Positions 1 through 10,839 of a stretch of 64,000 nucleotides of DNA are shown one piece after another. Under the pieces are notes generated by a model, which was given only the letters and a program-made list of their open reading frames with translations, made no database searches and had not been told where the DNA came from. The DNA comes from Hesseltinella vesiculosa (Eukaryota; Mucoromycota; Mucoromycetes; Mucorales; Cunninghamellaceae). Numbering within the stretch: the stretch's first letter is position 1; the number at the start of each line of letters is the position of its first letter. The position numbers and the translations under genes were made by a program. Location of the stretch: positions 391,185-455,184 of the forward strand of contig MCGT01000022.1 in the NCBI GenBank assembly GCA_002104935.1, read 5' to 3'.

Positions 1-112
1 TGTCTTTCTTGTTGAGGTTTTCTTTCTCCTCTTATTTATTATTATTTATTGGCTATCACCTTTAGGCATGCCAAAAAGAAATGGACGTCTCTTTCCCCTT
101 TGTTATGAAAGG
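1..112 (-). repeat. Inverted copy of a short segment of the 19.1-19.3 kb region
   Basis: The first ~110 bases read as the reverse complement of about 19,130-19,290 (shared landmarks: GAGGTTTTCTTTCTC, TTATTATTATTTA, CTTT/GGCATGCC). Immediately after, copy A continues collinear with 19,388 onward, so a small inversion separates the two loci at their left ends. The 19 kb copy carries an extra CTGTA at a TA that this copy lacks. No coding potential seen. Confidence 0.75.
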
Positions 113-1992
113 AATGAAAAGCATGTGTTTTTAAAAAGCAAACGCATGATACCGGTAAATAGGAAGAAGGGAATATATACTGGCACCAGTGGCAAGGCAT
201 TAACCAGTACCTCGTGGTGTTGACAAGACCAACCAGGATTTGTTACAGATGCATATACAAATCTGGTTTATCCACGTTACCCAGTTATGCTGGCTCTCCT
301 GCGTATGACTGTGGATTGACGTGACAACTCCTGAAGATGTTGGCACGGCAACGAACACGTTTTCCTTGATAGAATACACTTTTTAAACTTGGAAAGTTAC
401 TGGTTTATGGTAGATTGCATTTCATATCGTTTTTTTTTTCATTTCATTTAGAAGCTGCGAGAGGGTTTCCCCCCTGGATCCGAGCACTTTTGGTTCTGGT
501 GTTGATACCGTACGCTAATCATGATTTGTTTATTGTAGATGCCCTTCTTCACCTAGGTTCTCCATGACTACCGTACGTGACTGGCCTCTGTTGCCAATGC
601 TGTTCCTTACTACACATCTGCAAACCATGCTCAGGTTTGATCATGGTGATTTTCTAGTGATCCACTCATATTTTTTTCTTTCAAACAGGAGGTCAAGATG
701 CATTTGAATGTTCACACAGTAGTTCAAGACCGCATACTTGTCCTCTTGCCCATCTCTTCTGCCATTGAATCTATTCTGGTCCTTCTTGGCAAGCTGTCAA
801 TTACCCGCGTTTCCGATGGGCAAGTGTCTGCGCTTAAGTCTGTATTGATTACGTCCTGCTACTTACCGTGACAATGTTGACAATGTTGCTGCACTACTGC
901 TCCCGCTTACAACCGCTGAGTGATGACCTCTATGAATAAATATGCTGTGAAGTGGGTTGTTGTGCAGAGCAGGTGCTGTCATGCTCTGGCTGGTTAAGTG
1001 GTTACTAGGGCTGATGGCGGCGCTTTTGGCAGGGTAGTTACCAGTAGGCTCAAAGTAGTCCCCCCTACGCGAGTCTTCAGCGATCCCTCTCGTAACGTCA
1101 AAGTTGGCTTAACGTTCATCAACAACAACCCTGTGAGAAAAAGCTCGCATGTTGGACTGACTTGGTGTCCCTGGATTTCCGAATGCTGGATAAAGCTGAT
1201 AATAAAGAGCACAATGGTTTTTAATAATTGCCAAGGAAGGTGCAAATGAAAAAGCGCCTCTCTTTTTCGGCACCGTGAATGGTGGGGAAAACTCGCCCCC
1301 ATCTCTACACAAACTTAACCTGGAGGTCTGTGCTATTAGCCATGGAAATTTGTCGTCCTATTGTACTTGTATGCAAAATTTGGGATGATTCGATTTTTTT
1401 GGACCAACCTCTGATTTTTAGCCAAAAAGGCAGAGAGGGTCGGTTGGTTGGTTGGTTCCCTTTGCTTTTGGTAAAAAAAGAAACTGCCATAAATCAGTTT
1501 CGGACGATGTAATTGATGTAAACTTTTGCGTGGGTTCAGGGCCTCATAAAAGGCTTGGGTGGTGGAAAAATTGGGCCATCCAGTGGAGGTCACCCAGCCA
1601 ACTTGTTGCGTCGCTCGTTTCGAGACGTCCCATCCCTCAGCTAAAAAACGATGGAAAAAAAAAAGTTCCCCAGCCAACGATGGCCCTTTCATATTCCGAC
1701 CGGCTGTTGCCTTTCTTCCCACCTTTTTTTTATGCGCCCTTCCAGCTTTCTTTTCCTTGGTCCCTTGCTCTCTTTCCTATACGCATGTCTTTTAGCGAAG
1801 AAACAAGAGGGAAGCATGTAAGTGAGATAAGATAAGAAACACAGTAAGCCATTCAAAGTAATGTTTATTTTACGTTTTTTTTTCTCCAAACGTTTAGTCA
1901 TTGTCAAATCGAAAGAGTAAGATCGGAGAAGATGCTTGCCACAGAACAGAGCTGCAGCTCGCTTACTATTTGCTCATTTTATTCTAGGAAAC

Positions 1993-2550
1993 ATGGACGA
2001 CAATTGACGTAGGCCAGGTCCTGAACCTACTCTTCCTCCACACAACATGGAGCCTCCTCATTCAGATTCTGCCCATGGTCATCCCTTCCGTCATAGCCTA
2101 TTCCCGCAGCTCTTGCCTACTACAGACGCTTCGTCGCTGCAAGCCCAGCGGTCCTTCTCATTCGTTGATAGGCATGGCCATGTTGACATGCCATCGCGCC
2201 AATACCGACCTCCATCTCGACCTCCTGGCCAAGTGGTCGCACAGAATGAGCGCACGCTTCGCCACCAAAAGCGTCGACCTGACCAAAAACAGCCCTTGCG
2301 GCTGCACCCTGACGACCACTGCCCACATGGAAAACGCCATCAGTTTGAGAGGTTTATGGATCGTGACAGAGTGGAAATGGCCTTGGCCCAAGGCGAACTG
2401 TACCAAGGCCTGCTGCGGATCAATGCCAAGAAGCCCCTCGACGCCTATGTGACCTGCGATGCTCTCGACAGTGTTGTTTTTGTGTGTAATGCTCCTACCC
2501 GCCATCATGCTCTGGTAGGTGACCTGGTGGCCATACAACATCCCGCTTGA
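1993..2550 (+). pseudogene. DIS3L2/Ssd1-like RNase II family N-terminal fragment (copy A)
   Basis: The reading frame ends in a cold-shock-domain signature typical of the DIS3L2/Ssd1 branch of RNase II: GELYQGLLRINAKK, then DAYVTCDALDS and a LVGDLVAIQ ending, matching family patterns of the form G-x-L-x-Q-G-x-LR-[VI]-N and (A/V)L-x-GD-x-V-A-[VI]. DIS3L2 is a cytoplasmic 3'-5' exoribonuclease; Ssd1 is a catalytically inactive mRNA-binding relative. Only the disordered N terminus and first cold-shock domain are present; no RNB nuclease domain follows. In this copy codon 5 after the first ATG is TGA (TGG in copies B and C), while the frame downstream is open. It is a truncated, disabled fragment; whether it derives from DIS3L2 or Ssd1 cannot be decided. 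Confidence 0.7.
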
Positions 2551-2759
2551 AGAGCAAAAGAGAAAAAAATGCACGTAAGAGGAGATCCCTTTTTTTTTTG
2601 TTTCCCATGATTAGTTTTTTTTATGTCATCTTTTCATTCTCGCTTGTACCAAGACAATGTTGAGAATACAAAGCTTAAGGAGCTGCAGAGGGTACGCATC
2701 ATTAACGTTTGTACATGTGCCACTAATGCACCCTTCCACATCGTTTCTGTCTCTATTTC

Positions 2760-3130
2760 TTACAGTGCTCATCTTGTAGCTGGCCCTCGTGTGGTCTTCG
2801 CTCCTGCCAAGGATATGTCGGATAAAAATGCCCGGCTGCCTCTCTGCCGTAAGCAACCCCAGAAAAAACTCCAATCAGGCGTGAAAAATGAAATGTTCAG
2901 AGGATCGCTCACCTTTATCTCGCATAACACCTGCCGGAAAAAATGGAAGGTAAGAATCGGTGAGCCGTATGAACATGTCTAATTTTTACCTCTTCCGTTA
3001 GCCCCACGTCACCGTGGTCGAGACCCGGTACGGTAAGCCAAAAAGCCAAAAGCCTTGGGGTGGTAACATCGTTGGTTAGTGCCGCCTCTGTATAGGGCAG
3101 CATTGGGTCTGTCGATCTCAAGGTTTATAA
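2760..3130 (+). pseudogene. Partial second copy of the 2H-phosphoesterase 3' half
   Basis: Between the RNase fragment and the complete 2H gene there is a decayed extra copy of 2H exons 2-4. It has AGPRVVFAPAKD (compare AGPRVIFAPAKD at 4,221), an intron-like GTAAGAATCGG, and PHRHxT-type segment PHVTVVETRYGKPK ending in a stop after WGGNIVG. The same arrangement is found in copy B (about 9,330-9,710) and in altered form in copy C (about 22,160-22,640), so the internal duplication predates spread of the repeat. Confidence 0.65.
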
Positions 3131-3577
3131 TAATGATGCTTGATGCTTACCCTCCCCGCCTTTTTTACCCCGCCTTTTTTTTTATATTTATATTTTGTCG
3201 TTCTTTATTCCCATTCCCATTTATATCCCCATATGTTTTATTAAACAGGAGCGTTTGGTTGTCATTAAATGGAAGCGGCCGGCTGTTTCTCTTTTCTGCT
3301 GCGCAAGGATCGGGTTACAATGGGAGCGGCTGGGGATGCCTTGGAGGGAGGCTTTCGCTTAAACGGCAGTGGTTTAGTCGCGAATATAAAAAAGGGGGCG
3401 GCCTGTTTTTCTCTTCTTTTCTTTACTTATTCGAAAACCCTTACATTGCTCCTATAGTAAGTATTGAACTGTCAAGAAATGCAATGTGACCCCTTAATAT
3501 ATTTGGGTGTTGCCGTTACCTCATCCACTCTAACCTTTTTATTTTATTTTATTTTATTTTTTTGTATATCACCACAG

Positions 3578-4736
3578 TGCCTAAAGTTAAGAAAAATACC
3601 AAGAAACAGGTAAGATCATCCTTTTGTAACATGTGCCCATCTTGATGGTGTATTAGCAGAATCAGGTGATCACATTCTATTCGATGTGTATATTTTTCTC
3701 TCATTTTTTATTTCCATTGTAATCTAGGAGCAAAGTCGACCTGCCCGCAAGTCTGCCGCCTCCCGCCAACCTCTGCCCCCCATTGTTGGCTCCACCCATT
3801 CCCTTCTCCTGCGTGTTGACTCCCCCGCCCTTCTAGCGAGACACTGTGCTCTCGTGAAGCAGCCTCTCTTCTCCTCCCTTGACCGGGAGAGTATCGTCCC
3901 ATACAACCAACTGCATGTTACCATTGGTAACTTGCAGCTTCCGACCCCCTCTGCTGCTCGCGTGGCACAGCGCCTTCTTGGTGAGCAAATTTCACGATTT
4001 GCCCACCAAGAGAACATCACCAGCCCCATCCCCATCTCGCTCGAAGGGCTGGTCATGAAAAAGCTTGGTGGACGCGGTAAATTCATCCCCTCAAAAAAAA
4101 ATGCATGCAATAGGGTATATCAAGGCTGTGGTGAGATGATGCCCTTTTTATTTAGTTATCCATCTGAATTATAGCAAATGCTGGTTTCCAATGATGAATT
4201 TTTTTTATGTCATCTTATAGCTGGCCCTCGGGTAATCTTTGCCCCTGCGAAGGACAAGTCGAAGGGCAGTCTCCTGCGGCCTCTTTACGGTAAACAACCT
4301 CTTGCCTGGAATGAAAAAAAAACCTCCAATCAGGCGTGAAAAATGAAATGTTCAGAGGATCGCTCACCTTTATCTCGCATAACCGTAGAATCAATCAAAG
4401 AGGCCATGACCAAAGCAGGATTCTGGACCCAACCTGCCAAGAAAAAGTGGAAGGTAAGAGTCGGTGAACCGTATGAACATGTCTAATTTTTACCTCTTCC
4501 GTAAGCCCCACGTCACCGTGGTCGAGACCCGGTACGGTAAGCCAAAAAGCCAAAAGCCTTGGGGTGGTAACGTCACTGGTTTCCCCAGTGCTGCCTCTGT
4601 GAAGAGGAGCGTGGGGTCTGTCGATCTCGGTTTGACAGCAATCCAGCACTTGGAGCTGTCAAAGCGGGATCGACAATGCCCCATCAGCGACCTTAATCAG
4701 TGCGTTGCCACTTTCAAGGTCTTTAATGACGCTTGA
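3578..4736 (+). CDS. 2H phosphoesterase, AKAP7/ASCC1-like (copy A)
   Basis: Spliced exons at 3,578-3,609, 3,728-4,076, 4,221-4,289, 4,356-4,453 and 4,506-4,736 join in frame with GT..AG introns. The protein shows the two H-x-T motifs of the 2H superfamily: LHVTIGNLQLPTP near the N terminus and PHVTVVETRYGK in the last exon, about 100 residues apart. The LPTP context and a following ISLEGL segment resemble the AKAP7/ASCC1 (2'-5' RNA ligase-like) group, which act on cyclic phosphate or 2',5'-linked RNA ends; catalytic activity here is inference. A lysine-rich first exon (KVKKNTKK) could be nuclear targeting. The start codon is not certain: exon 3,578 begins TGCCT, so an ATG could be split across the upstream intron. 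Copy B is also open; copy C is broken. Confidence 0.6.
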
Positions 4737-4744
4737 GGCTTGCC

Positions 4745-4916
4745 GTCCCCGCCATCACCATCCCGCCTCTGCCGCCGCCTCTGTGCCGCCACCTCTGTCT
4801 CTGTGGGTCGCTCCCATTACCGCCGCCTCTGCCGCCGCCTCTGTGCCGCTGTCTCTGTCTCTATGCCGCCGCCTCTGTGCCGCCGCCTCTGCAACAGCCT
4901 CTGTCGCTGCCTATTT
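4745..4916 (+). repeat. GC-rich minisatellite (GCCGCCTCTG units)
   Basis: Imperfect tandem units built from GCCGCCTCTGT and relatives directly follow the 2H stop codon. Equivalent tracts, with different unit numbers and order, lie at 7,550-7,690 (minus orientation) and about 23,845-23,935. The proline/leucine-rich open frames here are a by-product of the repeat and are not called as genes. Confidence 0.75.
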
Positions 4917-5097
4917 TTTTATGTATTATGATTATTAAATATCACTTTTATTTTTTATCCCTGCCCCATATATTACAGTATTATAAAACAGGGGAGCGGG
5001 CTCCTTTCTATTTCTACCGCGCGCTTGAACCGAGTCACGGTTGGGGCGGCTAGGTCTTTCTTGATCGGAAACCTTTTGGCAACAGCTTTTTGAGGTT

Positions 5098-5416
5098 TGG
5101 AGTCCGTGAATTTTATGAACATTCTCGTTCATTTCGGTTCTATAAGAAAAGTGCAGCTGAAAGATGGGAGAATCATCACAGGAATTTCTGCCAAAGCTCA
5201 GCCAGGAACCCCAACATTGTCAAGTCACCAAAAGCACATCAGGGACGTTTTTAAAGAGCGCATACAATTCACAACGGATAGAGCTTCTTATATAAATTCT
5301 ATGCAGTGCGCACCATCTGCTGCCACCAGCAACCCTGTTGCGGTGGAAAAACATCCGCGAAGATAATCACCCTGCCAAAAGCGCCGCCATCAACCCTAGT
5401 ACCGGTAGGTACTGTA
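5098..5416. other. Left part of palindrome spacer
   Basis: Sequence between the end of copy A and the left tip of the Tc1 element. About 5,305-5,415 is inverted-repeated at 7,010-7,110 (shared CACCATCTG, AACAGGGTTGCTGGTGG, CATCCGCGAAGATAA). It also contains, on the minus strand, a relative of the GCTGATGGCGGCG motif of copies A and C. The 5,098-5,304 part has no partner on the right. No gene seen. Confidence 0.6.
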
Positions 5417-7008
5417 CCTCAGGAAACTGTCCCAATGTTCGGAGTTCTTCTTTACAAACTGAGCTCTACCGTGTCATTTGCATAAACGACGCATCTCATT
5501 TTTTTTATATATATAATAAACCTATTATATATCTTTCTAACAATCTATCATATGCCCAGATACAATATCATGTTGATGAGATATACAGTTTTATAAAAAA
5601 ACAGTTTCCTGGCTTATGTGACTTTTTCTTAAAAAAGCGGCTTTTCGCCTTTTTTTTTTTTTTACTCCTTCACTTTAGTCTCTTTTTTTTTTTTGTTATC
5701 CAAGGTAATTTAATGCTTCAATCGCATCAATGTTGCATCATTGCTCATAATTAATCTAATCGTTTCCTAGTAATCATGAAGTCAATCAGCATCCAAAAAA
5801 AACGAAAGACGTCGAGTCCCTTTTGCGCCAAATTGACGAGAAACACACCGTGCAGTCTATTGCCAAGCGCGTTGGTGATTCTAAGTCGACTGTGCAGCGC
5901 ATTGCCAACGCCATTGCAATTGAATCGTCAAACAAAGGCTGCCGTCCTCCCAAGATTAGCAATGGAAGTGCTTGTTTTCTCTTCCGTGAAGTGGAAATGG
6001 GCAAATACACGACTGCAACTTCTGCTGCAAAGGTGCTCAGACTAACTACGACGTAGAGGTGCACCCACAGACTGTTCGCAACATAATGCAGGCTAATTGC
6101 ATGACATCGAAGCGGAAAGAGATTACCCTGCCATCAACCACAATGTCATGCCCAAGCGTCTGCAGTTCGCTAAGAAGTACCTGGACTGGACAGAAGCAGA
6201 CTGGGAGAACGTAGTGTTTACTGACGAGTCAAAATTCAACATCCTTGGCTCTGACGGCAAGCAATGGTTCTGGAAGCGTGTGGATAGTTGTACCCGTGAG
6301 CATGGCAAAATCCGAAAGAAGAAGTTTGGTGGCGGTAAAGCCATGGTTTGGGGCGCTATCACATCTAAAGGCATAGGCTTCATCACCAAGATTGAAGGCA
6401 ACATGGATACAACGCTTTTTCTGGAAATCATGAACGACGAATTCATCAGAACCTTGACTTGGTATGAAATGGACACCCGCAGCATTTACCTTTTGCAGGA
6501 CTCCGACCCTAAACACAATGCCAAGGCTTCTCGTGAATGGTATGCTGACCATGGCTTGAATGTCCTAGACTGGCCCACCAACTCTCCTGACCTGAACCCT
6601 ATCGAAAACGTATGGGCAAAGGTCAACAGCTGCTTGATGCGTACCCTGGACCGCCAACGGGTGCTCATGAGCTGTGGAAACGTTTGTAGGCTGTCTGGGA
6701 TCTTTCTGAGGTCAGTGCCATGTGTGCCAAAGTTGTTCATAGCATGCCACGTCGTTTGCAAGCTGTCATCGATGCCAAGGGTGGTGTCACCAAATATTAA
6801 TAAAAAAAATCTGCTGAGTCAGGAAACTGTCCCAATGGTCATTTTATTTAAAACTGTATATCTCATCGACATGATATTGTATCTGGGTATATGGTAGCTT
6901 GTTAGAAAGCTATTTAATAGGTGTATTATATATAAAAAAATGAGATACGTATGCAAGTGACGAGCTCAGTTTATAAAAAACTCCAAACATTGGGTCAGTT
7001 TCCTGAGG
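5417..7008 (+). mobile_element. Tc1/mariner-family transposon, decayed
   Basis: A ~1.59-kb element with inverted termini CCTCAGGAAACTG at 5,417-5,429 and its complement at 6,996-7,008, flanked by TA on both sides (5,415-5,416 and 7,009-7,010), the target duplication of this superfamily. The inverted arms are long (5,420-5,611 and 6,820-7,005), and each arm also has the CAGGAAACTG sequence in reverse at its inner end, so each resembles a small element in itself. Between the arms lies a broken transposase gene. The arms are diverged, consistent with an old insertion. Confidence 0.85.
5775..6804 (+). pseudogene. Tc1-like DD34E transposase pseudogene
   Basis: Homology-like coding runs the length of this stretch but in several frames. 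The N-terminal helix-turn-helix part (RQIDEKHTVQSIAKRVG, then SKSTVQRI) is in one frame, EVHPQTVRNI near 6,053 in another, and the catalytic domain from 6,097 in a third. The catalytic triad is visible: D in VVFTDESKFN, D in LLQDSDPKHN, and E in NSPDLNPIENVW exactly 34 residues later, the DD34E spacing of Tc1. After about 6,640 the frame shifts again and a TAG interrupts the C terminus, whose family-typical end (SMPRRLQAVIDAKGG, then TKY and a stop) is still readable near 6,750-6,800. At least three frameshifts and one stop make it inactive. Confidence 0.85.
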
Positions 7009-7362
7009 TACGGTACTAGGGCCGATGGCGACGTTTGGCAGGGTGGTTATCTTCGCGGATGAATTTTCACCGCAACAGGGTTGCTGGTGGCATCAGATGG
7101 TGTGTAGTTCAAAGTATAGATGGCATTGTAGCTGGTGTAAAGTAGGCGAGTTGTGAAGTACACGCGCTGGTGTGCTCTGGGTGGTTAAGCAGTTACTGCA
7201 GCTTGATTGGGCATGTGAGTGTGCCGGATGAAACTGGAAAATTAGACGCCTCGCAAGCCTGTGAAATGCCAAAACCAACACGCTGCCCACCTCAGTCCTC
7301 GTCATCATCTGCCTCTAACATTACCCCTGCACCCATATAATAGTTACTCAAAAGACATCGTC
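7009..7362. other. Right part of palindrome spacer
   Basis: Follows the right Tc1 tip. 7,010-7,110 is the inverted partner of 5,305-5,415; 7,150-7,200 resembles the TGCTCTGGxTGGTTAAGCAGTTACT stretch of copies A and C. The remainder to the start of copy B at 7,363 has no recognised content. Confidence 0.5.
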
Positions 7363-7712
7363 CAAACCTCAAAAAGCTGTTGCCAAAAGGTTTCCGATCA
7401 AGAAAGACCTAGCCGCCCCAACCGTGACTCGGTTCAAGCGCGCGGTAGAAATAGAAAGGAACCTGCTCCCCTGTTTTATAATACTGTAATATATGGGGCA
7501 GGAATAAAGAATAAAAGTGATATTTAATAATCATAATACATAAAAAAAAGAGGCAGCGACAGAGGCTGTTGCAGAGGCGGCGGCACAGAGGCGGCGGCAC
7601 AGAGGCGGCGGCAGAGGCATAGGCGGCGGCAGAGACAGGGGCGGCGGCAGAGGCATAGGCGGCGGCAAAGACAGAGACAGTGGCGGGATGGTGATGGCGG
7701 GGACGGCAAGCC

Positions 7713-8877
7713 TCAAGCGTCATTAAAGACCTTGAAAGTGGCAACGCACTGATTAAGGTCGCTGATGGGGCATTGTCGATCCCGCTTTGACAGCTCCAAG
7801 TGCTGGATTGCTGTCAAACCGAGATCGACAGACCCCACGCTCCTCTTCACAAAGGCAACGCTTGGGAAACCAGTGACGTTACCACCCCAAGGCTTTTGGC
7901 TTTTTGGCTTACCGTACCGGGTCTCGACCACGGTGACGTGGGGCTTACGGAAGAGGTAAAAATTAGACATGTTCATACGGTTCACCGATTCTTACCTTCC
8001 ACTTTTTGTTGGCAGGTTGGGTCCAGAATCCTGCTTTGGTCATGGCCTCTTTGATTGATTCTACGGTTATGCGAGATAAAGGTGAGCGATCCTCTGAACA
8101 TTTCATTTTTCACGCCTGATTGGAGGTTTTTTTTTCATTCCAGGCAAGAGGTTGTTTACCGTAAAGAGGCCGCAGGAGACTGCCCTTCGACTTGTCCTTC
8201 GCAGGGGCGAAGATTACCCGAGGGCCAGCTATAAGATGACATAAAAAAAATTCATCATTGGAAACCAGCATTTGCTATAATTCAGATGGATAACTAAATA
8301 AAAAGGGCATCATCTCACCACAGCCTTGATATACCCTATTGCATGCATTTTTTTTTTTTGAGGGGATGAATTTACCGCGTCCACTAAGCTTTTTCATGAC
8401 CAGCCCTTCGAGCGAGATGGGGATGGGGCTGGTGATGCTCTCTTGGTGGGCAAATCGTGAAATTTGCTCACCAAGAAGGCGCTGTGCCACGTGAGCAGCA
8501 GAGGGGGTCGGAAGCTGCAAGTTACCAATGGTAACATGCAGTTGGTTGTATGGGACGATACTCTCCCGGTCAAGGGAGGAGAAGAGAGGCTGCTTCACGA
8601 GAGCACAGTGGCTCACTCGAAGGGCGGGGGAGTCGACACGTAAGAGAAGGGAATGGGTGGAGCCAACGTTGTGGCGCAGAGGTTGGTGGGAGGCAGCAGA
8701 GCCTCCAGCAGCACGTCGACTTTGCTCCTAGATTACAATGGAAATAAAAAATGAGAGAAAAATATACACATCGAATAGAATGTGATCACCTGATTCTGCT
8801 AATACACCATCAAGATGGGCACATGTTACAAAAGGATGATCTTACCTGTTTCTTGGTATTTTTCTTAACTTTAGGCA
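7713..8877 (-). CDS. 2H phosphoesterase, AKAP7/ASCC1-like (copy B)
   Basis: Minus-strand exons at 8,877-8,846, 8,727-8,376, 8,228-8,160, 8,093-7,996 and 7,943-7,713 mirror copy A with the same splice sites. Exon 2 is 3 bp longer, keeping frame. Both H-x-T motifs (LHVTIGNL and PHVTVVET) are intact and there is no internal stop. Substitutions relative to copy A include AAR to AAH and SAASV to SVAFV. Two open copies out of three suggest either recent duplication or some constraint. The start codon is uncertain for the same reason as in copy A. Confidence 0.6.
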
Positions 8878-9329
8878 CTGTGGTGATATACAAAAAAAAA
8901 AAAATAATAATAAAAAGGTTAGAGTGGATGAGGTAACGGCAACACACAAATATATTAAGGGGTCACATTTCATTTCTTGACAGTTCAATACTTACTATAG
9001 GAGCAATGTAAGGGTTTTCGAAAAAGTAAAGAAAAGAAGAGAAAAACAGGCCACCCCCTTTTTTATATTCGCGACTAAACCACTGCCGTTTAAGCGAAAG
9101 CCTCCCTCCAAGACAGCCCCAGCCGCTCCCATTGTAACCCGATCCTTACGCAGCAGAAAAGGGAAACAGCCGGTCGCTTCCATTTAATGGCAACCAAACG
9201 CTCCTGTTTAATAAAACATATGGGGGTACAAATGGGAATGGGAATAAAGAACGACAAAATATATATAAAAAAAAGGCGGGGTAAAGAAGGCGGGGAAGGC
9301 AAGCATCAAGCATCATTATAAACCTTGAG

Positions 9330-9710
9330 GTCGACAGACCCAATGCTGCCCTTTACAGAGGCGGCACTAACCAACGATGTTACCACACCAAGGCCTATTC
9401 GCTTTTTGGCTTACCGTACCGGGTTTCGACGATGGTCATGTGGGGCTAACGGAAAGGTAAAAATTAGACATTTTCAAAGGGTTCACTGATTCTAACCGTC
9501 CATTTTTTTTCTGGCGGGTGGGATCCAGAAACCTGCTTTGGTCATAACCTCTTTCGATTGATCCTACGGTTGTAACAGATAAACATTTCATTTTTCACGC
9601 CTGATTGGAGTTTTTTCTGGGGTTGCTTACGGCAGAGAGGCAGCCGGGCATTTTTATCCGACATATCCTTGGCAGGAGCGAAGACCACACGAGGGCCAGC
9701 TACAGTAAAA
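9330..9710 (-). pseudogene. Partial second 2H copy (copy B)
   Basis: Minus-strand counterpart of 2,760-3,130: AGPRVVFAPAKDMSDK, a broken middle and a degraded second H-x-T segment. It carries the TACAGTA insertion at 9,701-9,707 that copy A lacks. Confidence 0.55.
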
Positions 9711-9931
9711 GATGAGCACTGTAAAAAATAGAGACAGAGACGATGTGGAAGGCTGCACTAGTGACACATGTACAAACGTGAATGATGCGTACCCTCTGCA
9801 GCTCCTTGACCTTTGTATTCTCAACACTGTCTTGGTACAAGCGAGAATGAAAAGATGACATAAAAAAAACTAATCATGGGAAACAAAAAACAGGGATCTC
9901 CTCTTACGTGCATTTTTTTCTCTTTTGCTCT

Positions 9932-10491
9932 TCAAGCGGGATGTTGTATGGCCACCAGGTCACCTACCAGAGCATGATGGCGGGTAGGAGCATTACACAC
10001 AAAAACAACACTGTCGAGAGCATCGCAGGTCACATAGGCGTCGAGGGGCTTCTTGGCATTGATCCGCAGCAGGCCTTGGTACAGTTCGCCTTGGGCCAAG
10101 GCCCTTTCCACTCTGTCACGATCCATAAACCTCTCAAACTGACGGTGTTTTCCATGTGGGCAGTGGTCGTCAGGGTGCAGCCGCGAGGGCTGTTTTTGGT
10201 CAGGTCGACGCGCTTTTGGTGGCGAAGCATGCGCTCATTCTGTACGATCACTTGGCCAGGAGGTCGAGATGGAGATCGGTATTGGCGCGATGGCATGTCA
10301 ACATGGCCATGCCTATCAACGAATGAGAAGGACCGCTGGGCTTGCAGCGACGAAGCGTCTGTAGTAGGCAAGAGCTGTGGGAATGCGCTATGACGGAAGG
10401 GATGACCATGGGCAGAATCTGAATGAGGAGGCTCCATGTTGTGTGGAGGATGAGTAGGTTCAGGACCTGGCCTACGCCAATTGTCGTCCAT
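9932..10491 (-). pseudogene. DIS3L2/Ssd1-like fragment (copy B)
   Basis: Same fragment as 1,993-2,550. Here the start and codon 5 are good (MDDNWRRPGPEP), but an extra GC after the HQKR codons shifts the frame before the cold-shock domain. The GELYQGLLRINAKK and LVGDLVAIQ segments persist in the other frame. Disabled by a lesion different from that of copy A and shared with copy C. Confidence 0.7.
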
Positions 10492-10839
10492 GTTCCTAGA
10501 ATAAAATGAGCAAATAGTAAGCGACCTGCTGCTTTGTTCTGTGGCAAGCATCTTGTCCGATCTTACTCTTTCGATTTGACAATGACTAAACGTTTGGAGA
10601 AAAAAAAAACGTAAAATAAACATTACTTTGAATGGTTTACTGTGTTTCTTATCTTATATCACTTACATGCTTCCCTCTTGTTTCTTCGCTAAAAGACATG
10701 CGTATAGGAAAGAGAGCAAGGGACCAAGGAAAAGAAAGCTGGGCCGAAGGGCGCATAAAAAAAGGTGGGAAGAAAGGCGGCAGGCAATCGGGATTTGAAA
10801 TGACCATCGTTGGCTGGGATCTTTTTTTTTTTCATCGTC

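Larger units (their letters stand above)
113..5097 (+). repeat. Large dispersed repeat, copy A
   Basis: About 5 kb that recurs as copy B (minus strand, 7,363-10,838 and 16,412-17,090) and copy C (plus, 19,388-23,935). Left to right it has ~880 bp of AT-rich non-coding sequence, a block containing the GCTGATGGCGGCGCTTTTGG motif, a DIS3L2/Ssd1-like gene fragment, a partial second copy of the 3' half of the 2H gene (about 2,760-3,130), the full 2H-phosphoesterase gene, and a GC-rich minisatellite with a ~180-bp tail. Long near-identity with A/B/C differences concentrated in small indels suggests segmental duplication of host-derived sequence. No terminal inverted repeat or transposase of its own was found, so the mobilising mechanism is unknown. 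Confidence 0.8.
7363..10838 (-). repeat. Large dispersed repeat, copy B (major part)
   Basis: Reverse complement of copy A from its GCAACAGCTTTTTGAGG tail through the minisatellite, 2H gene, partial 2H copy and RNase fragment. It stops at the LINE insertion point (TTTTTTTTCATCGT, 10,825-10,838) and resumes at 16,412. With copy A it forms the arms of a palindrome separated by 2.27 kb. Confidence 0.85.

Noticed and set aside
150..157. TACCGGTA at 150 in copy A as an excision footprint
   Set aside because: The aligned copy C sequence is of equal length here, so it could be substitution rather than insertion; left out of the footprint list.
1452..1835. Open frames conserved among copies A, B and C near 1.3-1.8 kb
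   Set aside because: Frames differ in length and carry indels between copies; the words are non-coding repeat sequence with T and A runs.
4705..5053. Pro/Leu/Cys-rich open frames after the 2H gene
   Set aside because: All three frames are open only because of the GCCGCCTCT minisatellite; unit number varies between copies.
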